Source of the DNA: Prevotella sp. | GTDB taxonomy: Bacteria; Bacteroidota; Bacteroidia; Bacteroidales; Bacteroidaceae | Reading direction: 5' to 3' | Length of the DNA: 53,419 nucleotides | Assembly (NCBI GenBank): GCA_017623155.1 | Contig: JAGAPR010000095.1 | Coordinates: 1 to 53,419, forward strand | Part shown: piece by piece, positions 34,705 through 43,034 of the stretch | Layout: the number at the start of each line of letters is the position of its first letter | Numbering within the stretch: position 1 is the first letter of the stretch | The notes under the pieces: model-generated | What the model saw: the letters and a program-made list of their open reading frames with translations, nothing else | Databases searched by the model: none | What the model was told of the DNA's origin: nothing | Position numbers and translations under genes: made by a program

Positions 34705-35625
34705 TTAACTCCTTAACTTCTTCTCCATATCCTCCCTGCTTCTCGACTTTGTTACAAGCCACACACCGGAAAACACGAAAATCACCGCGATGGCGTGGGC
34801 CGGAAGAAACACGCCGAGGCCGGTAATGACGCTCACCAATACCGATACCAAAGGCTGAACATAATTGTATATGCTCACCACCGTGGGGCGCAGGGTGCGC
34901 TGTCCGACCATTGTAAGTATATAGCTGAGATATGTTGCCACGAAAACGACATACCCCGCTTCGAGCCATGTCTTGACGGGCACGGACGTGTAGTCTATCA
35001 ACGATACGCTGTCGAAAGACCACGGCAAAATCATGAGCGTGGCAAATGTGAACATCCATTTGTTTATCGTGAACACGGAGTAGCGTTTTATCAGCGGACT
35101 GAACAGCGAAAGATACAGCGCAAACGAGAATTGTGCAAAAAGACACAGCAAATCTCCGCGTATGTCGCCCACCCGCGAGTTTACGGCCGAGGCACTTGTG
35201 AGAATGAGAATAAGAGCTCCGCTGCATCCCAAAAGCACGCCGCCGGCTTTCTTCCCCGTAATAGGCTCTTTGAGAATGAGCGCCGATAAAATCATGGCAA
35301 ATATGGGCATGGACGTGGTTACGATGCTGGCATTTATCGGAGATGTGATACTCAGACCGATAGTATAACAACACTGGTTGAAAACAAGTCCCAAAAGGGC
35401 GGCAAAGAAAAACTTAAATATATCCTTGCCGGGCACATGCTCACGCTTGACAAAGAACGAAGTAAGCCAGAAAAGTATCGCCGCGCCGCACACGCGAAAC
35501 GTAACCAAGTCGATACCGGTGATACCGTGGGTCATGGCATCCTTGCCCAACGGAGCCATCAAACCCCAAAACGCGCAAGCAAAAAACATGCTTAAATGAG
35601 CCATTAATGCTCTTTTGTTATCCAT
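34705..35625 (-). CDS. DMT-superfamily transporter (EamA)
   Basis: 306 residues with ten hydrophobic helices in two repeated halves, each an EamA domain (about 8-138 and 158-295). MSFFACAFWGLMAPLGKDAM at the start and ADPLVSV-like YNYVQPLVSVLVSV in the second half are typical. Exports metabolites or drugs by proton exchange; substrate unknown. Its -7 box (35654-35661, minus) is 23 bp from the -7 box of the divergent ATPase gene, so the two promoters share about 60 bp. Confidence 0.88.
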   Translation of the reverse strand: MDNKRALMAHLSMFFACAFWGLMAPLGKDAMTHGITGIDLVTFRVCGAAILFWLTSFFVKREHVPGKDIFKFFFAALLGLVFNQCCYTIGLSITSPINASIVTTSMPIFAMILSALILKEPITGKKAGGVLLGCSGALILILTSASAVNSRVGDIRGDLLCLFAQFSFALYLSLFSPLIKRYSVFTINKWMFTFATLMILPWSFDSVSLIDYTSVPVKTWLEAGYVVFVATYLSYILTMVGQRTLRPTVVSIYNYVQPLVSVLVSVITGLGVFLPAHAIAVIFVFSGVWLVTKSRSREDMEKKLRS

Positions 35626-35653
35626 CTTTTCCTATTTTATTGAAAAACCGCTG

Positions 35654-35691
35654 CAAAATTACATATTTATTGATAATAATCGCTATATTTG
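35654..35691. promoter_or_regulatory. Divergent promoter pair for the DMT transporter and the AAA ATPase
   Basis: Minus strand TAATTTTG at 35661-35654 and plus strand TATATTTG at 35684-35691, each without a clear -33 box. The plus start near 35698 rules out ATG 35689 and supports 35719 for the ATPase. Confidence 0.5.
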
Positions 35692-35718
35692 CGGAAAGGA
35701 TTTTCATATTTAATAGCT

Positions 35719-36537
35719 ATGCAGAAATACGCAGATTACATCGCCCAGATAGAGATAGAATCACTTTGGAGCGGCAAAAAACATATCGTATGGAATCTCG
35801 ATCCGAAAGTAAACATACTCAGCGGAATAAACGGTGTGGGCAAAAGCACCATCCTTAACAGAGTGATAAAGGGACTCGTGCATGGCGGAGAGTTTCCAAG
35901 CAACATGGTGGCGGGAGTGAAAATGAAAGTCTTCCCCAATGATGCGCGTTGGATAAGATACGATGTGATAAGAAGCTTCGACCGCCCGCTGATGGCAAGT
36001 GAGCTGGTAAACAAGATTGTGGATGCCTCCGTGACAACCGAACTCGACTGGCAACTGTATCAATTGCAACGCAAATACCTCGACTATCAGGTGAATATCG
36101 GCAACAGGATAATAGAGGTGTTGCAGTCGGGCGAAGCCGACTGCGCCACACAGGCACAGGTTATTTCCGAGCCCAAAAAGAAGTTTCAAGACATGATAGA
36201 CAGTTTGTTCGCAGAGACGGGAAAACGGTTGATACGCGCGAAAAACGACATATCATTCTCACAGATGGGCGAAGTGCTCACGCCATACCAGCTGTCGAGC
36301 GGCGAGAAACAGATGCTCGTCATACTACTCACGGTGCTGATAGAAGACAACCAGCCATACGTGCTGTTCATGGACGAGCCGGAAGTGAGCCTGCACATTG
36401 ACTGGCAGCAGCGACTTATCGACATGATCATCGATCTGAACCCCAATGTACAGATAATATTGACAACACATTCACCCGCCGTTATCATGAACGGATGGAT
36501 GGATAAGGTAACGGAAGTAAGCGACATAACAATCTGA
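35719..36537 (+). CDS. AAA (ABC-type) ATPase, AriA-like component of a PARIS-like pair
   Basis: 272 residues from ATG 35719. Walker A LSGINGVGKST (34-44), an insertion with helices (about 90-185), signature QLSSGEKQM (191-199), Walker B YVLFMDEPEVSLHIDWQ with D219/E220, and switch His251 in TTHSPAVI. This is the AAA_15/AAA_21 class of soluble SMC-like ATPases. Immediately downstream, 16 nt away, is a DUF4435 protein; that two-gene combination defines PARIS, where the ATPase AriA senses phage anti-restriction proteins and holds the effector AriB. The chain is shorter than I would expect for a typical AriA, so the assignment to that system is tentative. Confidence 0.8.
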   Translation: MQKYADYIAQIEIESLWSGKKHIVWNLDPKVNILSGINGVGKSTILNRVIKGLVHGGEFPSNMVAGVKMKVFPNDARWIRYDVIRSFDRPLMASELVNKIVDASVTTELDWQLYQLQRKYLDYQVNIGNRIIEVLQSGEADCATQAQVISEPKKKFQDMIDSLFAETGKRLIRAKNDISFSQMGEVLTPYQLSSGEKQMLVILLTVLIEDNQPYVLFMDEPEVSLHIDWQQRLIDMIIDLNPNVQIILTTHSPAVIMNGWMDKVTEVSDITI

Positions 36538-36553
36538 CATATATCACTTTATC

Positions 36554-37561
36554 ATGGGGCGACGACTGAAAGAAAGTATCACATCAAGATATTTTGAGGC
36601 GGCAAACAGACTGACTTCAAAAGACGCACGGCGGCGGATAATAGCCTACGTGGAGAGCTACGACGATGTGTTCTTTTGGCGAACAGTACTCGGCGGACTT
36701 GAAGACGATACTTGTTATTTCGAAATAATGCTGCCGTCAAAGGGCACATTGCAACGTGGGAAGAAGTCGGTGTTGATGAGTGTGATAGCCGATAACGCCG
36801 GAAAAGACATGATTGCATGCGTGGATGCAGACTATGATTATCTAATGCAAGGGCATACCATATCGTCGCAAAAGGTATTGGAAAATCCATTTGTATTTCA
36901 CACGTATGTCTATTCGATAGAGAATTTTCAGTGCTATGCTCCCGCTCTGCGCAATGTATGCGTAATGGTGACACTCAACGATCACGCCATATTCGATTTT
37001 TACGACTATATGCGACAGTTTTCCGAGACATGCTATCCGTTGTTTGTTTGGTCGGTGTGGGCTTACCGAACGGGAAACTACAACTATTTCTCATTGACAG
37101 ATTTCACAAAAGTGATAGAACCGGGCAAGTTCAATATCTTCACGCCACAAGTATCAATAGACAATTTGCGGCATAAAGTAACACGCCGGGTAAACATTTT
37201 AAAGCAACACTTCCCGAAAGCGAAAGAGTCTTATCTCGCTCTGAAAGCCGAATTGGCAAGCATCGGAGTGACACCTCAGAACACATATTTATATATACAG
37301 GGGCATCATATATTCGATGCCGTAGTCGTACCGATAATGACCAAGGTGTGCAATTACCTGCGAATGGAGCGTGAAAAAGAGATACATGTGACCTCTACAC
37401 ACAGGACACAGATGCGAAACGAGTTGTCTTGCTATGAAAACAGCATAGAGGATGTTCGCTCAATGCTGAAGAAGAACGTGGGGTACATGAGCAGTCAGCA
37501 ATTCAAAAAGCTACAGTCTGACGTAGATGCATTTGTGAAAAAGTTGAAGAGCGAGATGTAG
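36554..37561 (+). CDS. DUF4435 (TOPRIM-like) protein, AriB-like effector candidate
   Basis: 335 residues. The TOPRIM-like core has IIAYVESYDDVFFW with E34 and IACVDADYDYL with D91 and D93, the acidic set that binds metal in such nucleases. The middle part (FHTYVYSIENFQCYAP) and the helical C-terminus are characteristic of DUF4435. In PARIS, AriB released from AriA cuts host tRNA and stops growth. No transposase or integrase flanks the pair; a tRNA-Pro gene lies 142 nt downstream. It starts 16 nt after the ATPase stop. Confidence 0.8.
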   Translation: MGRRLKESITSRYFEAANRLTSKDARRRIIAYVESYDDVFFWRTVLGGLEDDTCYFEIMLPSKGTLQRGKKSVLMSVIADNAGKDMIACVDADYDYLMQGHTISSQKVLENPFVFHTYVYSIENFQCYAPALRNVCVMVTLNDHAIFDFYDYMRQFSETCYPLFVWSVWAYRTGNYNYFSLTDFTKVIEPGKFNIFTPQVSIDNLRHKVTRRVNILKQHFPKAKESYLALKAELASIGVTPQNTYLYIQGHHIFDAVVVPIMTKVCNYLRMEREKEIHVTSTHRTQMRNELSCYENSIEDVRSMLKKNVGYMSSQQFKKLQSDVDAFVKKLKSEM

Positions 37562-37563
37562 CC

Positions 37564-37613
37564 ATTCCCATTATATTCCCTTTATATTCCCTTTATATTC
37601 CCTTTATATTCCC
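37564..37613. repeat. Five tandem copies of an 11-bp unit
   Basis: ATTCCCTTTAT recurs at 37564 (with one change), 37575, 37586, 37597 and 37608 (last copy partial), in exact 11-bp register. It starts 2 nt after the DUF4435 stop and ends 26 bp before the tRNA-Pro -33 element. Confidence 0.85.
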
Positions 37614-37639
37614 AAGCAAAGAAAAAAACGTCTTCAAAA

Positions 37640-37671
37640 TTTGCATCTTTCGGCTTTTTTGACTAACTTTG
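37640..37671 (+). promoter_or_regulatory. tRNA-Pro promoter
   Basis: TTTG (37640-37643), 20 bp, TAACTTTG (37664-37671), a consensus match about 33 nt before the tRNA. Confidence 0.8.
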
Positions 37672-37703
37672 CACCCGCAATTGAAAAACATTGCACATAT
37701 TAT

Positions 37704-37777
37704 CGGGATGTAGCGCAGTTGGTTAGCGCACGCGTCTGGGGGGCGTGAGGTCGCAAGTTCGAGTCTTGTCATCCCGA
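37704..37777 (+). tRNA. tRNA-Pro (anticodon GGG)
   Basis: CGGGATG at the 5' end pairs with CATCCCG before discriminator A37777. The D arm GCGC...GCGC encloses AGTTGGTTA, the anticodon loop CTGGGGG gives GGG with G37, and the T arm is GTTCGAGTC. It reads CCC and CCU. Confidence 0.93.
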
Positions 37778-37780
37778 CAG

Positions 37781-37829
37781 AAAAGCCGCATAAAAGTTGT
37801 ATTTACAACTGTTTATGCGGCTTTTTCTT
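37781..37829 (+). terminator. Terminator after tRNA-Pro
   Basis: AAAAGCCGCATAAA (37781-37794) pairs with TTTATGCGGCTTTT (37812-37825), followed by T-rich TCTT; inner GTTGTA/TACAAC extends the stem. Confidence 0.85.
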
Positions 37830-37928
37830 GTATTCAGGCGTTAAGAGACGCGGATACTTCTTTCGACCCACCAGATATTTTTTTCTTTTCACGCTCGCAT
37901 TTACGCGCCATACTGGAAAAGCATGCGT

Positions 37929-38672
37929 TCAAAATTTGTTGAATTGCTCAATGAAACGGCGGCGGAAAAAGCTTCCAACCTTTACATATCTGATATTTTC
38001 AAACGGCGGATAGAAACAACAGACATTGTCTTTCACCTCGAACAAGTAGTTTATGTTGATGATAAATTTCTGATTTACCTGTCTGAAACAGGTGTCGATA
38101 GCCAGAATTTTGTCGTTTGTCATGTTCCGCTTGAGTCTTATCGGCGTTTTACTTCCCGCCACAATCATCTCCCACGAGCGCATTTCGTGGTTATACTGAA
38201 ATATTCCTATATCTTTTATCTTCACCATTCTGAAGTCCATCGAGTTGGTGTAGAAAATAAAAGTATCCTCTTCCGGTTTTCTGATACAGTTGTTTTGCTT
38301 TGTCGCGGCGTTTTCTCTTTTCTCCGTCAATCGTTGCATCACGATTTCAAGTTCGTCGTTATCCACCGGTTTCAGCAGAAAGTCGAAAGCCTTTTGCCTG
38401 AAAGCGGAAAGCATGTAATTATCAAAAGCCGTGCAAATAACCACATAGCAGTCGGTGCATTCGCTGTTCATCATGGCAAGAAAGTCCAGTCCCGACATGT
38501 CCGGCATTTCCACATCAAGAAATAGTACATCCGGATTTTCCTTTTCAACCAGTCGCAAGCCTTCTTCTCCCGTCAGTGCCATGCCCACAATCTCCACGCC
38601 GGGAAAATTGACAAGTGCGTCTGACAGTGCTTCTATTGCAGGTTTGTCATCGTCAACAATTATTATTCTCAT
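37929..38672 (-). CDS. LytTR-type response regulator
   Basis: 247 residues. Receiver 1-120 with D7/D8, phosphoacceptor D53 (FLDVEMPDMSG) and K101 (LLKPVD). The LytTR DNA-binding domain (about 140-245) contains FRQVNQKFIININYLFEV and ends with a basic FFRRRFIEQF tail. It is the partner of the sensor kinase encoded 34 nt upstream on the same strand. LytTR proteins usually bind two direct repeats near the -33 region of target promoters. Targets are unknown; the S1 sulfatase gene upstream of the operon is a candidate only by location. Confidence 0.92.
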   Translation of the reverse strand: MRIIIVDDDKPAIEALSDALVNFPGVEIVGMALTGEEGLRLVEKENPDVLFLDVEMPDMSGLDFLAMMNSECTDCYVVICTAFDNYMLSAFRQKAFDFLLKPVDNDELEIVMQRLTEKRENAATKQNNCIRKPEEDTFIFYTNSMDFRMVKIKDIGIFQYNHEMRSWEMIVAGSKTPIRLKRNMTNDKILAIDTCFRQVNQKFIININYLFEVKDNVCCFYPPFENIRYVKVGSFFRRRFIEQFNKF

Positions 38673-38706
38673 AATTCATATATAGGTTTCTTTTATTTTG
38701 CTTTAG

Positions 38707-40695
38707 TCATATCCGTATGTCGGCAGGTATGGTAACGGTTGCCTTGCAGCCGATAGTATTGCCGTCATCATCCGTCAGGTTTGATATATTGAACCTCATA
38801 AGGTTTTTCTTTCTCTTCTCGTTTATTATCCAAATGGTATGGCGTATGATATCAAGTCCCGTCTTTGTTCTCGCGCTGCCCACCCTGCTCATGTCGAAAC
38901 CGTTTCCGTTGTCGGTCACGGTTATCGTCGTTTCTTCTTGTTCCACATCCACTTTCACGCTCAGCCGCTTGTCTCCTTTCTTTCCTTTCAGAGCGTGCTT
39001 GATGGCGTTTTCCACAAGTATCTGCACAAACATCGACGGTACTTCTATTGTCGAGAGCACGTCATCTTCGGGCGCATCCACGGTAAATGTGAATGTGTCG
39101 CCCAGTATCGGTTTTTCTATGTCTACGTAATACCTCACAAAAGTTATCTCGTCGGCAAGACTGATAAACATGCTTCTCGACATGTCGAGGTTGGCCCGTA
39201 GCAGTTTCACGAGTTTCATCAGTTTTTCCCTTTCCTCTTCCGGCATCGTGTTCATGTGCGAATTGAGCACGTTAAACATGAAATGCGGCGATATTCTGTT
39301 TCTCACGCAGGCCAGTCGGAGCTGTATTATGTCCATCTCTATGCGCAGTTTACGCTTGTATATATACGTGCCCCACATCAGGATTACCGCCAGCAGCAAC
39401 ACGGCAATGGCCGTCACGGCCGTCCACGTGACTTTCAACTCCATTTTTTTCTCGTTCATTTGTATCGTGTGATGCAGCGACAGCGTGTCTTCTTTTAGCC
39501 TTTGCATTATCTCCGACGCCCTCATGTGTCTGCGTGCATGCTCGACCGAGTCGTTTGCGCGCATTTCGTTTTCAAGGTTTTTCATTGCCGATTTCCAGTC
39601 GCCTACGCTCTCATAATATTGCCTTATGTACTTATTGCGTATATTGACGAGCGCATAATCGCCCGGAGCGGCAAATGTTTCGGAGTCGACAATCCTTTTA
39701 ACATCTTCCGGCCGACCTGCTTTCATGGCCAGCCCGATACGTACTGAGTTTGCGTAATACACTCCAACTGTCACGTTTTGCTCGCGAAAGAAACGTTCGG
39801 CCGGTGCCACATATCGCTCGGCCTCGGCCGTATTTCCGATGTTCAGGTACACGTCGGCGATGTTCACCCGGCAAGTTGCCATCGCCATGCCGTTGTTGCC
39901 GTATTTCGTCAACAGGCGTTCCAGTTTGAGAAATACTTTCAGTGCCTCGTCATAGTCCTCGTTGAAATAATGGTAATTGCCGAAGTTGTTGAGATAATAA
40001 GCCTGCATGTTCGGAGTCATGAGGTTGTAGTATCGGTCTGTCTCGCGATAATATTTCAGCGAAGAGTCGTAGTCTTTGAGTTGCATGTATATGTTGGCAA
40101 GTCCCAGATACAGCGTGATGTTTTTCGTGTCGGGCATGTTCAGCGAGTCCACGAGAAACAAGGCGCGCCGATACCACGCTGCCGCCCGCGCCATGTCGCT
40201 GCCTTGCGCGTAGGCATCGGCAAGGTTTGCGCATATTTCCGGCAGACAGTCCTTGTTGTCGCTGCGCATCATCAGTTCGTAAGCCTTGGTGTGCAGCCCT
40301 ATTACTTCGTCCCGTTTCTTGCGAAACAGATGATAGTAATCGGCTTTCAGTTCAAGTGCGAAAGCCCGTATTCCGTTTATTGCGGGTGTCGGTTTGTGCT
40401 TGTCTGTGAAGTCCAGTGTGCGCCTGATATATGGCAACATGGAGTCGGGTGTCTGCGACAGGTAGTAATATCTTGCGTATCTGAGGTAGAACTCATACCA
40501 TACGATACTGTCTTCTGCCGATTTCAAGCCGCCGGCAATCATAGTCAGTGATTGCGGCGACATGGCGTTTATGGAATCGTCGACGGCTTTCAACTGTGTT
40601 CTTGTCTCTTCGTCCACATGCCCATACCCGTCGTTTCTCCCGCAACTTACCGTGAGAATGATTGTTATTACCGTTATATATAATAGTAGTCGCAT
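38707..40695 (-). CDS. TPR-containing sensor histidine kinase of the LytS/His_kinase family, possible lipoprotein
   Basis: 662 residues from ATG 40695. The ATG at 40743 is upstream of the predicted start of transcription. MRLLLYITVITIILTVSC is a lipobox-like signal (Cys18). Residues about 35-380 are periplasmic TPR-like repeats (e.g. YLGLANIYMQLKDYDSSLKY), then a coiled segment, one membrane helix (about 420-445, WTAVTAIAVLLLAVILMWG), the H-box RISPHFMFNVLNS (His near 468) and an HATPase domain (VENAIKHALKGKKG; TVTDNGNGFDM). It would sense something outside the inner membrane and phosphorylate the LytTR regulator. A lipid anchor together with a membrane helix would be odd; the Cys may simply sit in the signal anchor. 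Confidence 0.88.
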   Translation of the reverse strand: MRLLLYITVITIILTVSCGRNDGYGHVDEETRTQLKAVDDSINAMSPQSLTMIAGGLKSAEDSIVWYEFYLRYARYYYLSQTPDSMLPYIRRTLDFTDKHKPTPAINGIRAFALELKADYYHLFRKKRDEVIGLHTKAYELMMRSDNKDCLPEICANLADAYAQGSDMARAAAWYRRALFLVDSLNMPDTKNITLYLGLANIYMQLKDYDSSLKYYRETDRYYNLMTPNMQAYYLNNFGNYHYFNEDYDEALKVFLKLERLLTKYGNNGMAMATCRVNIADVYLNIGNTAEAERYVAPAERFFREQNVTVGVYYANSVRIGLAMKAGRPEDVKRIVDSETFAAPGDYALVNIRNKYIRQYYESVGDWKSAMKNLENEMRANDSVEHARRHMRASEIMQRLKEDTLSLHHTIQMNEKKMELKVTWTAVTAIAVLLLAVILMWGTYIYKRKLRIEMDIIQLRLACVRNRISPHFMFNVLNSHMNTMPEEEREKLMKLVKLLRANLDMSRSMFISLADEITFVRYYVDIEKPILGDTFTFTVDAPEDDVLSTIEVPSMFVQILVENAIKHALKGKKGDKRLSVKVDVEQEETTITVTDNGNGFDMSRVGSARTKTGLDIIRHTIWIINEKRKKNLMRFNISNLTDDDGNTIGCKATVTIPADIRI

Positions 40696-40718
40696 CTTAT
40701 CTTTTCGTAAATTGCGGG

Positions 40719-40726
40719 CAAAGATA
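40719..40726 (-). promoter_or_regulatory. -7 element of the two-component operon
   Basis: TATCTTTG on the minus strand; no clean -33 box. It places the transcript start near 40712, downstream of the upstream in-frame ATG. Confidence 0.55.
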
Positions 40727-40818
40727 CTGAAATTTATTGACAATTATATCTCACATGGAATACTTGACCGTAAATAGTGCTTAAACGATTGCCTTAATAT
40801 TAATATTGTATCGAATTC

Positions 40819-42237
40819 TCAGAATGTTTCGCCTTTCAGCGGCCAGTTTGGCGACGGGGTGCGTATAGCTTTCATCTCCTCGTCAAACTGTTTTACCATT
40901 TCAGGATATTTGTCGGCCAGATTTACGCGCTCTTCCGGGTCGTCTTTCAGATTGTACAGTTCGAGCGGTTGTCCGCGCTTTATCGTCACGCATTTCCAGT
41001 CGCCCCGTCGTGCTGCCCGTTGTTTTCCGGGGAATTCCCAATACAGCAGTCGGTTGTCCGTATCCACCTGCCCGCCATAGAACAGCGGCAGGATGTTGAT
41101 GCCGTTGATGCGTTGCGGCAGACAGTCGTCAGCTCCTGTAAGAGCGGCGAACGTCGGCATGATGTCGGGGAAATAGACAAGGTTTTTGAGCTTTTGCACC
41201 GGCACCCGTCCCGGCTGATTGACAATCATCGGCACTCTGATACCACCCTCGTACAACTGTGCCTTGCGTCCGCGGAAGCCCGCGTTGCAGTTGAGCTCGG
41301 CTATCGGGGCCTGCACGGCGGCACCGTTGTCCGATGCGAATATCACGAGTGTGTTTTCGCGGAGTCCCATTTTGTCAAGTTCGGCCATCAGTCGTCCTAT
41401 CGCTTCGTCCATGTGCGTGATGAGCGATGCGTATCGCTTGGTGTTGGCCGACCAGTCGTCGCGCTCGTCATACCACACCGTGTTGTCTATGATATACGGC
41501 TCATGCGGAGCGTCATAGGCCAAGTACAGGAAAAACGGATTGTTCTTGTTGCGCCGTATGAATTTTATCGCGTCGTCGGTAGACAGGTCGGTGTTGTGCT
41601 TCACATGCGCGTCGTGCGCGTTTTCGTCTATCGTTATCAGACTGTCGCCCGCAAATCTGTAGTACGGATAGTAATATGGCGAGTTGGAGTGCACCGTGCT
41701 TATCGTCCATCCGTAGAACTCGTCGAAGCCGCGATGGTTCGGGGCGGCCTGCGGGTCATATCCGTCGAGATGCCATTTGTTCACCAAGCACGTGCGATAT
41801 CCGGCCGAGCCCACGACCGTAGCGAGCGTGGTGTCGGTGGGTAGCAGGTTTGCCCGCCTGACATAAGTGGTGTCTCCATTCGGCGAAATCTTCATTCCCT
41901 TTATTCCGCCGGCGGTGCAAGTATTGTCGCGTATGGTGGTGTTTCCCGTGTTTTTACCCGTCATCAGTGCGCAGCGCGATGGCGACGAGATGCCGCTGCC
42001 GGCATAACACTGTGTGAACGTGGTGCCCGTGGCCGACAGTTTGTCGATGTTCGGCGTTTTCACGTGTTTGCTTCCGAAACACGACAGGTCGCCATAGCCC
42101 ATGTCATCGGCAAGGATGAAAATGATGTTCGGTCTGTCGGGAGTTGCTTTCTTGTTGTTGTCTGCCGCCCGCGAGCCTGCCGGCACGAGCGATAGTGCGG
42201 CCATCATGCCGCCGAGGCGTATGTTTTTTTTGTTCAT
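40819..42237 (-). CDS. S1-family sulfatase with Ser-type FGly motif
   Basis: 472 residues with a signal peptide (residues 1-24). The sulfatase N-terminal metal site NIIFILADDMGYGDLSCFG (37-55) is followed by SGISSPSRCALMTG, in which S84-S85-P86-S87-R88 is the Ser-type sulfatase signature. The Ser would be converted to formylglycine by an anaerobic sulfatase-maturating radical SAM enzyme that is not in the window. Later motifs are VNKWHLDGYDP, FLYLAYDAPHEPYI and FASDNGA. It removes sulfate from a sulfated glycan or aryl sulfate in the periplasm. No SusC/SusD pair is adjacent, so the substrate is unknown. Confidence 0.92.
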   Translation of the reverse strand: MNKKNIRLGGMMAALSLVPAGSRAADNNKKATPDRPNIIFILADDMGYGDLSCFGSKHVKTPNIDKLSATGTTFTQCYAGSGISSPSRCALMTGKNTGNTTIRDNTCTAGGIKGMKISPNGDTTYVRRANLLPTDTTLATVVGSAGYRTCLVNKWHLDGYDPQAAPNHRGFDEFYGWTISTVHSNSPYYYPYYRFAGDSLITIDENAHDAHVKHNTDLSTDDAIKFIRRNKNNPFFLYLAYDAPHEPYIIDNTVWYDERDDWSANTKRYASLITHMDEAIGRLMAELDKMGLRENTLVIFASDNGAAVQAPIAELNCNAGFRGRKAQLYEGGIRVPMIVNQPGRVPVQKLKNLVYFPDIMPTFAALTGADDCLPQRINGINILPLFYGGQVDTDNRLLYWEFPGKQRAARRGDWKCVTIKRGQPLELYNLKDDPEERVNLADKYPEMVKQFDEEMKAIRTPSPNWPLKGETF

Positions 42238-42276
42238 GCGTATGCTTTTTTATTCGTGTAGTAGTTGTTATCATAG

Positions 42277-42353
42277 GCAAAGATAGTGCAAACCGAGCGC
42301 AATGAAACTCGTTTCAAATTGCCGAGGCGCAGCCTATCTTATGCAAAGATAGT
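42277..42353 (-). promoter_or_regulatory. Two copies of a promoter-bearing direct repeat upstream of the sulfatase
   Basis: GCAAAGATAGT occurs at 42277-42287 and 42343-42353; on the minus strand each contains TATCTTTG (-7 consensus). The proximal box would start transcription near 42271, 34 nt before the ATG. A small dyad GAAAC/GTTTC (42304-42315) lies between. Part of this stretch looks like an intergenic sequence that recurs in Prevotella-like genomes, from memory. Confidence 0.5.
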
Positions 42354-42556
42354 AAAAAAAACGAAACTTCCTACCGCTAAAATATAAAATTTTATTATCG
42401 TAAACAGATTTATATTGATGAATTTGTTATTAAAACCTGCATTATTTATCATTATAGTTCTTTCGTAACAAAATACCATGAATAATGCCGGTTAGAAATC
42501 GTTATTTAGAATTTAACACCTTAATACATTTGTTAAATTCTTCGGAAAAACAGGCT

Positions 42557-42885
42557 CTGAGAATCGATTCTTTTCCACGAAAAATTTTTTTGGCGCAAAT
42601 ACGCGAATTATGGAGCATTTTATGTAAATATCTGTACACAAGGATATTACGATGATTTTCGCCGTTTTTCGATGCCTTGAAAATCGTCTTGTTTTCCAAT
42701 TAGGCCGTAATTGCATTCCAATTACGGCCTAATTGGACGCTCGTTAGGCCGTAAATGCAATGCAATTACGGCCTTATTGCAGCATGAAAACAGTCAAAAA
42801 GTAAAAAAAACGGGGTGTAATTGTTATCGGAAGTTAAACAAACCGCCTTGATGGTTAAATATTTTAAGTTAACAAAACCTACTTC
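42557..42885 (-). repeat. Dispersed ~329-bp repeat element, copy B
   Basis: Inverted relative to copy A at 31809-32137. Its perfect palindrome has 17-bp arms at 42697-42713 and 42719-42735 with spacer CATTC, the complement of the spacer in copy A. The ends AGTAGGTTTTGTTAAC (complement, near 42885) and GAATCGATTC (42561-42570) are also kept. It lies between the divergent sulfatase and AraC genes. The small frame at 42502-42699 (minus) corresponds to the one in copy A. Confidence 0.85.
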
Positions 42886-43034
42886 AGCAAAAAACAAAGT
42901 GTTAATTTTTGACTTTGTTCTTACAAAAAAGCAGCAAAAACTGCAATAATTACAAAATATGCCCGAACGCCATAAATGTAATATCGTTACATTTTTCCGT
43001 AATGCGGGTTATGCCTGTATCGGTTTTTATTTCG
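42886..43034. promoter_or_regulatory. AraC upstream region with perfect 8-bp inverted repeat
   Basis: AAATGTAA (42974-42981) and TTACATTT (42987-42994) form an 8-bp dyad around TATCG, about 40 bp upstream of the -7 box of the AraC gene. It could be an operator. The rest of the interval shows nothing clear. Confidence 0.45.

Noticed and set aside
37704-37777. tRNA-Pro as an integration site for the ATPase/DUF4435 pair
   Set aside because: No second copy of the tRNA 3' end and no integrase were seen in the window.
42502-42699. Small protein gene MENKTIFKA... (minus)
   Set aside because: Same reason as the matching frame in copy A.
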